Of a stretch of 36,161 nucleotides of DNA, positions 25,068 to 30,472 are shown one piece after another. Below the pieces are notes generated by a model. It did not search any database. It was not told the DNA's origin and saw nothing but the letters and a program-made list of their open reading frames with translations. Made by a program: the position numbers and the translations under genes. The DNA comes from an uncultured Alphaproteobacteria bacterium. GTDB taxonomy: Bacteria > Pseudomonadota > Alphaproteobacteria > Rs-D84. Each line of letters begins with the position of its first letter. Positions within the stretch are counted from its first letter, which is position 1. Location of the stretch: contig CAKQNS010000006.1 of NCBI GenBank assembly GCA_934255455.1, positions 1 to 36,161 of the forward strand, given 5' to 3'.

Positions 25068-25457
25068 CTATAAATAAAACAGCATTCCATCAACATCGGC
25101 AATGTATCCACGCGCGACCGCCCAACTGGGCATATCGCACGCCCAATGAAACCGCGTTGCACCAAACACACTGTCGGGCAAATTACCACGCATTGCGCGC
25201 CGCACCGTGCGCACACACATTTGAAATTCACGCGATGCCGCGCAAACATCGTTATTATCGCGTGCCATAAAAATTTGTTTGTCACAAATAACATCCACGG
25301 GCGACACATTCCCCGCGCGTGCAATATTCATTATCATTGCAGTGAACGCTTCGACCAACGGCAATGATTTCGCGCCCGTTTCGTTATATACCACGCGCGC
25401 AATTTTATACACGGCGACCGATTCTGTATCGGTGTTTTGTATCAATTCAAATTGCAT
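25068..25457 (-). CDS. SleB-like cell wall hydrolase (phage endolysin candidate)
   Basis: A 129-residue protein resembling the SleB/hydrolase_2 peptidoglycan hydrolases. The segment KIARVVYNETGAKSLPLVEAF matches the family's opening block, with Glu near residue 26 as the expected catalytic acid, and the end GATRFHWACDMPSWAV...GMLFYL matches the closing block in which a His and an aromatic pair occur. No signal peptide, as in many holin-dependent endolysins; the holin-like gene follows at once. It is the first gene of the - strand phage unit, preceded by a promoter and two terminators. Confidence 0.7.
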   Translation of the reverse strand: MQFELIQNTDTESVAVYKIARVVYNETGAKSLPLVEAFTAMIMNIARAGNVSPVDVICDKQIFMARDNNDVCAASREFQMCVRTVRRAMRGNLPDSVFGATRFHWACDMPSWAVARGYIADVDGMLFYL

Positions 25458-25481
25458 TTATTTACCCCGCATTTTTGTATG

Positions 25482-25508
25482 AAAAAACCGCGCATAAAAA
25501 ATGCGCGG
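25482..25508 (-). terminator. Leader terminator 2, just upstream of the endolysin gene
   Basis: On the - strand CCGCGCAT, loop TTTTT, ATGCGCGG followed by six T (25487-25482). The stem is a perfect eight pairs. It lies 25 bases before the endolysin start codon, downstream of the strong promoter at 25602-25574. Confidence 0.85.
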
Positions 25509-25523
25509 CATGCACAAAAGCAT

Positions 25524-25547
25524 AAAAAAAATCCGCATCAACGCGGA
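25524..25547 (-). terminator. Leader terminator 1, overlapping a mini-ORF
   Basis: On the - strand TCCGC, loop GTTGAT, GCGGA followed by eight T (25531-25524). It lies about 20 bases into the predicted transcript, and its left arm and loop contain the last codons and stop of the mini-ORF at 25538-25558. It may also terminate birA transcription. Confidence 0.75.
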
Positions 25548-25558
25548 CAAATTTTCAT
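25538..25558 (-). promoter_or_regulatory. Possible leader peptide MKICPR ahead of the phage unit
   Basis: A six-codon frame with ATG at 25558-25556 and TGA at 25540-25538. It begins about nine bases after the predicted transcription start, and its stop lies in the loop of the first terminator hairpin. A ribosome on it would cover the left arm. There is no clear Shine-Dalgarno, so the reading is speculative. Confidence 0.3.
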
Positions 25559-25573
25559 CTGTTTATGTCTTGT

Positions 25574-25602
25574 ATATTACCACAATTTGCAATAAAAGTC
25601 AA
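25574..25602 (-). promoter_or_regulatory. Strong sigma-70 promoter facing the phage lysis/structural genes
   Basis: On the - strand TTGACT (25602-25597), 17-base spacer, TAATAT (25579-25574). It lies downstream of birA and reads toward the endolysin. Two terminators stand between it and the first gene, so full expression would need readthrough or antitermination. Confidence 0.7.
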
Positions 25603-25646
25603 GAGCGCTTTTTTACATCACGCCACACACCGCAGAAATCCGGCAT

Positions 25647-26333
25647 TTATTTCATACTGATTTCATCGCCGTATGCCAAAAAATATTTCGTATCGTGCCG
25701 CAAAATCAATGCACCGTTTTCATTTATGCCAATCAATTCAACATCGCCACCGCGATATTTCACCACACGATGCAGGCCCGCAGCCAATTCCATCCACCGG
25801 GCGCGAACATTTACAAAATCGGTGCGACGCCATTTATCCAAATTTTTCATCAATTTATTCAAGAATTCATCCCTGGACACATTGGAATAGTTTTCCAGTT
25901 TTGTTGTTTTGTATTCGGCAACCGTCGGGTTTGTTTTAATGTTCACCCCAATACCCACAATAACAAACGCCCCAGCATATTCAATCAGAATTCCGGCAAC
26001 CTTGGCCCCATCGATTAAAATATCGTTTGGCCATTTGATTGTGGGATTGATTCCGAACGCAATCATCGTTTCCGCCACCGACACCGCCACGACATAAGAC
26101 AAACGCGGGTCGCGTTCATCGGTTGCAAAAATAAAACTGGCATACAAATTACCATGATGCGACACCCATGTGCGCCGATACCGACCGCGACCGGCGGATT
26201 GCGCCTCGGCCAGAATAACGGTGTGGTCGCGCGCCGTGCCCTGGGCCACCATATCCAATGCGTATGTTTGCGTACTGGGGATTTTATCGAACGAAATCAA
26301 TTTATATCCGGCCAATTTTATATACCCCACCAT
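25647..26333 (-). CDS. birA: Biotin--[acetyl-CoA-carboxylase] ligase
   Basis: A 228-residue biotin protein ligase. It activates biotin as biotinyl-5'-AMP and attaches it to the lysine of the biotin carboxyl carrier protein. Motifs are clear: the STQT segment near residue 20, the adenylate-binding GRGRYRRTW (about 48-56) and KWPNDILIDGAKVAGIL (about 98-114). It lacks the N-terminal DNA-binding domain of E. coli BirA, so it is the monofunctional, non-repressor type. It overlaps the upstream winged-helix gene by 32 bases, which suggests an operon. The start ATG is at 26333. Confidence 0.93.
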   Translation of the reverse strand: MVGYIKLAGYKLISFDKIPSTQTYALDMVAQGTARDHTVILAEAQSAGRGRYRRTWVSHHGNLYASFIFATDERDPRLSYVVAVSVAETMIAFGINPTIKWPNDILIDGAKVAGILIEYAGAFVIVGIGVNIKTNPTVAEYKTTKLENYSNVSRDEFLNKLMKNLDKWRRTDFVNVRARWMELAAGLHRVVKYRGGDVELIGINENGALILRHDTKYFLAYGDEISMK

Positions 26334-26721
26334 CGTTTTGAATTAAATCGCGCCCGTGCGTCCGGCGCATTTGATATATGGCCGTGTCAACCGTGTGCGT
26401 TGTTGCATCGGGCGCGTATCCCAACGCCGCCTTTAATTCCGCACCGGTCATACCGGCCGATTTATACAGCAATACGATTATTTGTCGTTGCAATGGCGAT
26501 AACGCAACATTTTCGCCAAATACGCGGCGAATAATATCCGAATTGTCATTTGCACCCAACACCAATGATTTTAACCGTACCAACCCACAATGTGGTGGAA
26601 TTTCAATATCATCCAGATTCACGGCGGTCATATCTGGCGCATCCAACACCGTCGCATTCAAATCGGCCAGTATGCGGCGCCAAACAATGTCTGATGAATA
26701 AATTCTGATACCGCTGAACAT
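26302..26721 (-). CDS. Winged-helix DNA-binding protein without receiver domain
   Basis: A 139-residue protein from ATG 26721, chosen because GGGGG lies eight bases upstream; the longer frame to 26805 would run through a terminator. The C-terminal 70 residues (LSPLQRQIIVLLYKSAGMTGAELKAALGY...VDTAIYQMRRTHGRDLIQNDGGVYKIG) follow the OmpR/PhoB-type winged-helix pattern, with the wing hairpin at the end. The N-terminal half is not a recognisable phosphate receiver. It probably regulates nearby genes. It overlaps birA, an unusual partner. The fold call is good; targets are unknown. Confidence 0.7.
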   Translation of the reverse strand: MFSGIRIYSSDIVWRRILADLNATVLDAPDMTAVNLDDIEIPPHCGLVRLKSLVLGANDNSDIIRRVFGENVALSPLQRQIIVLLYKSAGMTGAELKAALGYAPDATTHTVDTAIYQMRRTHGRDLIQNDGGVYKIGRI

Positions 26722-26763
26722 ATTTATATCCCCCAGGATAAAAGAATATGGCCCCCGTGTCCA

Positions 26764-26792
26764 TAAAAAAGACCACGGAAAATTCACCGTGG
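26764..26792 (-). terminator. Intrinsic terminator after the HTH-only repressor gene
   Basis: On the - strand CCACGG (26792-26787), loop of eight, CCGTGG (26778-26773), then TC and six T. The stem extends by a wobble pair on the outside. It lies 22 bases after the stop codon at 26815 and separates the repressor gene from the winged-helix and birA genes. Confidence 0.8.
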
Positions 26793-26814
26793 CCAATGTA
26801 TCCAAAAACGCGCG

Positions 26815-27054
26815 CTATTCGTGGGCGCCGCGGTCAATAAATTTGGTAAAATCTTGGATATTTGCGCCAGTTGACGACAAAATTTTTGAAATACTGTTGG
26901 TTGATGGCCATCGGGGCTGCCCCTCGCGCGACCAGCGTTTACTGCGATTAAATGTGGTTGGGTCCAAACCACTGCATTTTGCCAAACCGGAACATGACAT
27001 ACCATGTTCATCGGCAAATCGTTCTATTGCGCGCCATACATCTTCGTGTGTCAT
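26815..27054 (-). CDS. HTH-only repressor, S24 domain missing
   Basis: A 79-residue protein from ATG 27054, which has an AAGGAGA site; the in-frame ATG at 27141 would include the operator region. The sequence HEDVWRAIERFADEHGMSCSGLAKCSGLDPTTFNRSKRW...RWPSTNSISKIL matches the N-terminal DNA-binding domain of alphaproteobacterial S24 (LexA/CI-like) repressors of about 210-230 residues. Here the protein stops right after that domain; the dimerisation and self-cleaving peptidase part is absent. It may still bind DNA or interfere with full-length relatives. A palindrome in its promoter suggests autoregulation. Confidence 0.8.
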   Translation of the reverse strand: MTHEDVWRAIERFADEHGMSCSGLAKCSGLDPTTFNRSKRWSREGQPRWPSTNSISKILSSTGANIQDFTKFIDRGAHE

Positions 27055-27079
27055 AATCTTTCTCCTTGGGTTGTGTGCG

Positions 27080-27106
27080 GTATAGGTTTTATTTATATGC
27101 CTATAC
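27080..27106. promoter_or_regulatory. Palindromic operator upstream of the HTH-only repressor
   Basis: GTATAGG (27080-27086) and CCTATAC (27100-27106) form a perfect 7+7 dyad with a 13-base spacer, 26 bases upstream of the repressor start codon. The far arm gives the -10-like word TATAGG on the - strand, 17 bases after TTGCGC, so repressor binding would block the promoter. The adjacent stretch to 27236 holds a TTCCTAGGAA palindrome and AT-rich sequence but no gene. Confidence 0.6.
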
Positions 27107-27235
27107 TGTGATTCTATGCCAGGCGCAAAAAACAGCAACAAGGACGATTTCCTAGGAACATCAACAAGTTAGGCAGAAAATCCAATAAAAAATAAAACTA
27201 AAAAATATTGGCGAAAAAAATTTTTGACAATTTTC

Positions 27236-27264
27236 TTGACAAATAACAAAAATTGTATTACATT
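27236..27264 (+). promoter_or_regulatory. Sigma-70 promoter of the first RNA candidate
   Basis: Perfect TTGACA (27236-27241), 17-base spacer, TACATT (27259-27264). A second TTGACA lies at 27224-27229. No protein-coding frame with a ribosome site follows; the transcript would enter the structured, C/U-rich sequence that ends at the terminator near 27452. Confidence 0.6.
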
Positions 27265-27270
27265 TCGAAT

Positions 27271-27452
27271 CGTCAAAGGGGGCAACCCCAATGGCAAGGG
27301 GTTCAGGGATTCAGACTCCCTCCTACATTCTCTCTCCTCTGGACTCTGGGCCCCAACCAGATTTTTACAGTTTAGGATGCCCATTTCTTTTTCTCCTTTC
27401 CTTCCTTTCAGGGCATTCGGAAAACACCGCCGGGCAACCGACGGCGTTTTTT
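27271..27452 (+). ncRNA. Candidate small RNA with C/U-rich (anti-Shine-Dalgarno-like) loops
   Basis: About 182 bases between a consensus promoter and an intrinsic terminator, with no convincing reading frame. Visible structure: GGGG-GCAA-CCCC (27278-27289, a GNRA tetraloop); AGGGA/TCCCT (27305-27321); TCTGG/CCAGA (27338-27361); and GGATGCCC/GGGCATTC (27375-27382 with 27411-27418) closing a 28-base loop made almost only of C and U and containing CTCC and TTCCTTCC words. A second C/U-rich tract spans 27317-27340. Such exposed tracts can pair with AGGAG ribosome sites of target mRNAs, as in known CU-rich regulatory RNAs. It resembles no family I can name. Confidence 0.55.
27427..27452 (+). terminator. 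Terminator of the first RNA candidate
   Basis: CCGCCGG, GCAA tetraloop, CCGACGG (one C-A mismatch), then CG and six T (27447-27452). The next promoter's -35 begins seven bases later. Confidence 0.7.
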
Positions 27453-27458
27453 CTTTGC

Positions 27459-27487
27459 TTGTTTTTACGGCATAAACATTATATAAT
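27459..27487 (+). promoter_or_regulatory. Sigma-70 promoter of the second RNA/leader candidate
   Basis: TTGTTT (27459-27464), 17-base spacer, perfect TATAAT (27482-27487). Transcription should start near 27494, 199 bases before the XRE gene start codon. Confidence 0.72.
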
Positions 27488-27493
27488 GCGGAT

Positions 27494-27668
27494 GCAATGG
27501 TGGGTTGCCATTGTGGGGTGTAAGAGCCCGAATCTCGTTGTGTCCGCAGGGACATTAAAAACTCCAACCACGGGTTGGAGGGTTGCGAATATATTGAATA
27601 AGCACACTATCTCAACGAGAATAGCTCTTAACCTCCAACCACCTGAATTTTTCCGGTGGTTTTTATTT
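27494..27668 (+). ncRNA. Structured leader or ncRNA with mutually exclusive helices, upstream of an XRE gene
   Basis: About 175 bases from a consensus promoter to a terminator. Helices: CAATGG/CCATTG (27495-27513); a long-range stem AAGAGC (27522-27527) with GCTCTT (27624-27629) and TCTCGTTG (27533-27540) with CAACGAGA (27613-27620); inside it TGTCC/GGACA (27541-27554) and CTCCAACC/GGTTGGAG (27562-27580). The strand GGTTGGAGGGTT (27573-27584) can instead pair with AACCTCCAACC (27630-27640), which shares AACC with the left arm of the terminator, so the two states exclude each other. It could be a riboswitch-like attenuator of the XRE gene or an independent RNA; the AACC-loop-GGTT hairpin followed by GGGTT also recalls 6S RNA. 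Confidence 0.6.
27637..27664 (+). terminator. Intrinsic terminator 25 bases upstream of the XRE gene
   Basis: AACCACC (27637-27643), 11-base loop, GGTGGTT (27655-27661), run of T to 27664. Its left arm overlaps the alternative helix described for the preceding RNA. Confidence 0.78.
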
Positions 27669-27692
27669 ATAAATCACGGGGGGTATATCAAA

Positions 27693-28037
27693 ATGTGGAT
27701 GGCATTAAAGACGGCCGACGAACAAGATTTCGACCGCACAATTGGCGAATTTTTGCGCCGCACACGCGAATCATTATACATCAGCCAAACCGAACTGGGC
27801 CGGCGCGTCGGCATTTCGGCGCAACAGATACAAAAATACGAATGTGGTGCAAACCGAATGTCTGTGTGGCGATTGCGGCAAATTGCAAATGCGTTGGAAT
27901 TATCGGTCGCGTCGTTTTTTGAAAACGATTTTCCAAATGCGCCGTGCCGAATAATGAATTACAACAAAACACGCGATTTGATTGACAGATTGACCCACGA
28001 CATAAATGAACTGCGCCGGGAAATTATGCCAAATTGA
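27693..28037 (+). CDS. XRE family transcription regulator
   Basis: A 114-residue Cro/CI-type regulator. I start at ATG 27693, with GGGGGG nine bases upstream; an open frame extends far upstream but covers the RNA elements. The HTH occupies residues about 14-70: IGEFLRRTRESLYISQTELGRRVGISAQQIQKYECGANRMSVWRLRQIANAL, a pattern (QxxxQKYExGxNR) very common in alphaproteobacteria. The C-terminal 40 residues are helical and may dimerise. Expression probably depends on readthrough of the terminator just upstream. Its stop lies one base from the stop of the convergent methyltransferase gene. Confidence 0.85.
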   Translation: MWMALKTADEQDFDRTIGEFLRRTRESLYISQTELGRRVGISAQQIQKYECGANRMSVWRLRQIANALELSVASFFENDFPNAPCRIMNYNKTRDLIDRLTHDINELRREIMPN

Positions 28038-28038
28038 A

Positions 28039-28962
28039 TTATTTTTCAAACACGGCGAACAATTCCCAATGGGCACTGCCCACGAATTGGTCAACCGGTA
28101 TCAATTGCGTCATTTTATACCCGCCGCCAACTAATGTTCGCGCATCGCGCGTAAATGTTGCCGGGTTGCACGAAATATAAATAACACGCGCAACATTCGA
28201 TTTTACGATTTCACGGCACTGGGCATTTGCGCCGGCACGCGGCGGGTCCATAACCACACAATCGTACCCGTTTAACATTCCAACCGTCAATGGGTGCGTA
28301 AACAAATCGCGATGCACGCCGGTGCCAACAATATCAAAACCATCGGCATTCAATGCAAATGTAAAATTGCCCAGTCCACAAAACAAATCTGCCACACGGT
28401 GTGCGCCATGCGCCGCCCCAACGACCATTTGACGCATTGCATCGGCACTGGGGACGGTCGGCTGTAAAAACGCACCCACCGGATAATCAACCGTGTGGCC
28501 ATCAAAATTTACAACCGGGGTTGCGGTTTGCTTTATCGTAGTGCCATTCCAAGTAATTCGTATTACCGGCAATTTGGCACATGCATTTCTAAATTCGGCC
28601 GAAAAATATGGTACATTTGATGAAATTGCGACATCAATTCCATTGTCGCACGCGGTGACCAAACACGCCCCCGCCCCATTCCACGGCAACGCCGCCAACG
28701 CCGGCAAAACATTATTTATTTCCGGCACCAAATTCGGGCACGCGTGCACGGGCACAACATCTTTGGTGGCGGTGGCATAAAACCCAAACGCGCCGCCCGC
28801 GAATGCAAAATCGGCACGCCGGCGCAGGCCCGGCGCAAACCACACAGCATCGGCGGTTGGCATCACGCCGCGCAATTCGGCCATTTTTTTATCGCGATAA
28901 TCGGCGGCGGCAAAATCAAATTTGCACCCCCCACATACGCCAAATAACGGACACTGTTTCAT
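28039..28962 (-). CDS. RlmD/TrmA-type RNA (uracil-C5) methyltransferase
   Basis: A 307-residue SAM-dependent RNA methyltransferase. The N-terminus carries the iron-sulfur cluster cysteines (CPLFGVCGGC, residues 4-13, with a fourth likely in HACPNL). The catalytic domain has the SAM site VADLFCGLGNFTFAL, the MDPPRAGA motif and the nucleophile in YISCNPATFTRD near residue 262. These enzymes make 5-methyluridine in 23S rRNA or tRNA. It lacks the N-terminal TRAM domain and is shorter than E. coli RlmD (433 residues), so it is a compact type. Which uridine it modifies cannot be said. It follows the second outer membrane gene by nine bases in the same direction. Confidence 0.88.
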   Translation of the reverse strand: MKQCPLFGVCGGCKFDFAAADYRDKKMAELRGVMPTADAVWFAPGLRRRADFAFAGGAFGFYATATKDVVPVHACPNLVPEINNVLPALAALPWNGAGACLVTACDNGIDVAISSNVPYFSAEFRNACAKLPVIRITWNGTTIKQTATPVVNFDGHTVDYPVGAFLQPTVPSADAMRQMVVGAAHGAHRVADLFCGLGNFTFALNADGFDIVGTGVHRDLFTHPLTVGMLNGYDCVVMDPPRAGANAQCREIVKSNVARVIYISCNPATFTRDARTLVGGGYKMTQLIPVDQFVGSAHWELFAVFEK

Positions 28963-28971
28963 TTATTTATT

Positions 28972-29613
28972 TCAAAAGTTTATACGCACACCGGCGCGCA
29001 ATTGATGCGCAATTGGCGCATAGTCACGCATTGTTTTGAATTCGGGCGCGAACATATACATATAGCGGTACCCCAAATCAACCGTAAAATATTCACCCAT
29101 TTCAATTCCAACACCCGCCATTGCCGCCGCAACCATGCTGGTTGTTTTATCCAATTCAACATCGGTTGCGTGGTTCCACGACAGCCCGCCGCCCACACCA
29201 ACATACGGCACAAACAATTGATGATGGAACGCGCGGTACATACTGTCAATGCGGGCATCAAATATTGCATTTACCATCGCGGCGTTGCCCGTCAATTTGA
29301 ACGCATCCCATTCGGCCGCTGTGCGAATGTAATTCGCCTCGATACGGAAAGTATCAAATGCGCAAACACCGGCAACGAATTCAAACGAACTGGTGTTTTT
29401 CCCGGAAATATGCGTCACATCGTCTGTGCCATCGTTCCATACGGAAAAATTATACATCCCACCAACATAAAACCGATGCGCGCGCGCAAACGATTCATCG
29501 TCGGTGGCGCCGGGCTGGGTTGGCATCCTCGAAACCTCGGCCCGATAGGGAATTGCCGCCGATGTCAACGATGGCATTAAACACATTGCACAAAACAGTA
29601 AACTTTTTTTCAT
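28972..29613 (-). CDS. Outer membrane beta-barrel protein
   Basis: A 213-residue protein from ATG 29613, chosen because GGGGGAT stands just upstream and the signal peptide (MKKSLLFCAMCLMPSLTSA) begins there; an ATG at 29625 overlapping the previous stop is an alternative. The mature protein has alternating aromatic and polar strands (HRFYVGGMYNFSVW, GVGGGLSWNH, FTVDLGYRYMYMF) and ends in LRAGVRINF, with the terminal Phe needed for BAM-dependent insertion. This is the OmpA/Omp25-type eight-strand barrel pattern. Function is unknown, likely a structural or adhesion porin-like protein. It forms a pair with the next barrel gene. Confidence 0.8.
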   Translation of the reverse strand: MKKSLLFCAMCLMPSLTSAAIPYRAEVSRMPTQPGATDDESFARAHRFYVGGMYNFSVWNDGTDDVTHISGKNTSSFEFVAGVCAFDTFRIEANYIRTAAEWDAFKLTGNAAMVNAIFDARIDSMYRAFHHQLFVPYVGVGGGLSWNHATDVELDKTTSMVAAAMAGVGIEMGEYFTVDLGYRYMYMFAPEFKTMRDYAPIAHQLRAGVRINF

Positions 29614-29624
29614 TTTATCCCCCA

Positions 29625-30386
29625 TCAGAAATTCATACGGAACGATGCGATAACATTGCTGACGTTATCAGCCCCGCCGCGCGGCGCGTTCCACCCGAAA
29701 CCATTGCCAATCATCATTTGATATTGATACATTACATCAATACCCAACAATTCTGTCAACATAACATTAAATCCAAATGTCGCACGCGGCGCCGCAATAA
29801 CGAAACCATCGGCACCACCCACGCCTTCGAACCGATATTGCCCCGCGGCCGCGCCCAGTCCCATAAATGGAACAAAACGACGACGATATGTGACATCGCC
29901 ACTGTGCACATAGCGACGCGCAAAATCAAAATACAACATTGCCCCCGCCGTACGGTATGTTGCGGTGGCATCTGGCAAATCGGCAAATTCAAATGACGAT
30001 TGTTGGAAATCCAGTTCCGTGCGAACATACGATGACAAATTCCACCCCAGCCCGATTTGCGTTGTCCACCCGGCATGCGTGTCGTGTTTTTCATCGCCAA
30101 CGCGCGCCGCATCGGTTGCAAATGACAAATTTAATCCCGCACCCGCACGCATATACATAGATGTTGGGATAAAAACGCGCGTACCGTTCGATTCCAAAAC
30201 GCGATCATATACATCCGCGCCCAATTCGCCCATTGGCGCCAGCGGCGTATCGTCAATAGTTTCGCGCACCGTCACAATATCCAGGCCGCGTGCAACCTCG
30301 CGCGTGAATTGTTTATCACTGTATGCGGCATGCGCAAACGATGGCACCATCAATGCCAGCAATGCAAAATACGATATTTTTTTCAT
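29625..30386 (-). CDS. Outer membrane beta-barrel protein
   Basis: A 253-residue protein with a clear signal peptide (MKKISYFALLALMVPSFAHA) and a beta-barrel body (YMRAGAGLNLSFATD, TQIGLGWNLSSYVRTELDFQ, VMLTELLGIDVMYQYQMM) ending in ASFRMNF, the Phe signature of outer membrane proteins. It resembles the following protein in layout, so the two may be distant duplicates. Two candidate -10 words (TATAAT at 30395-30390, three bases before the ATG, and CATAAT further up) precede it with no good -35. It is probably the first gene of a three-gene operon with the second barrel and the methyltransferase. Confidence 0.82.
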   Translation of the reverse strand: MKKISYFALLALMVPSFAHAAYSDKQFTREVARGLDIVTVRETIDDTPLAPMGELGADVYDRVLESNGTRVFIPTSMYMRAGAGLNLSFATDAARVGDEKHDTHAGWTTQIGLGWNLSSYVRTELDFQQSSFEFADLPDATATYRTAGAMLYFDFARRYVHSGDVTYRRRFVPFMGLGAAAGQYRFEGVGGADGFVIAAPRATFGFNVMLTELLGIDVMYQYQMMIGNGFGWNAPRGGADNVSNVIASFRMNF

Positions 30387-30436
30387 GATATTATACCCAT
30401 TGATTATTATGCAGAAATTTTATCATAAATTGAAAC

Positions 30437-30465
30437 TTGATTCCAGCCCCTTTTATGCGTATCAT
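30437..30465 (+). promoter_or_regulatory. Candidate lpxI promoter giving a probably leaderless mRNA
   Basis: TTGATT (30437-30442), 17-base spacer, TATCAT (30460-30465), then exactly seven bases to the ATG at 30473. No Shine-Dalgarno is present. Confidence 0.6.
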
Positions 30466-30472
30466 TTGCCGT

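Noticed and set aside
26722..26805. N-terminal extension of the winged-helix protein from ATG 26805
   Set aside because: The extension would run through an intrinsic terminator; ATG 26721 has a good ribosome site and fits the domain start.
27116..27172. 18-codon + strand frame starting MPGAKNSNKDDF, divergent from the HTH-only repressor
   Set aside because: No ribosome site, no clear promoter at the needed distance and no recognisable sequence; too little support for a gene.
27305..27321. A T-arm-like stem-loop (AGGGA-TTCAGAC-TCCCT) suggesting a tRNA or the acceptor part of tmRNA
   Set aside because: The loop has G where A58 is expected, no matching seven-pair acceptor stem or CCA follows, no anticodon or tag reading frame is found, so it is better treated as one hairpin of the small RNA candidate.
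27169..27567. 132-codon - strand frame across the RNA candidates
   Set aside because: It lies over two + strand promoters, hairpins and a terminator, has no ribosome site and shows biased, non-protein-like composition.
27494..27668. Assignment of the second RNA as 6S RNA (ssrS)
   Set aside because: The AACC-loop-GGTT hairpin followed by GGGTT resembles the 3' half of E. coli 6S RNA, but the two halves are unequal in length and the terminator sits directly before a gene start. A covariance-model search would decide; the family name is therefore not used.
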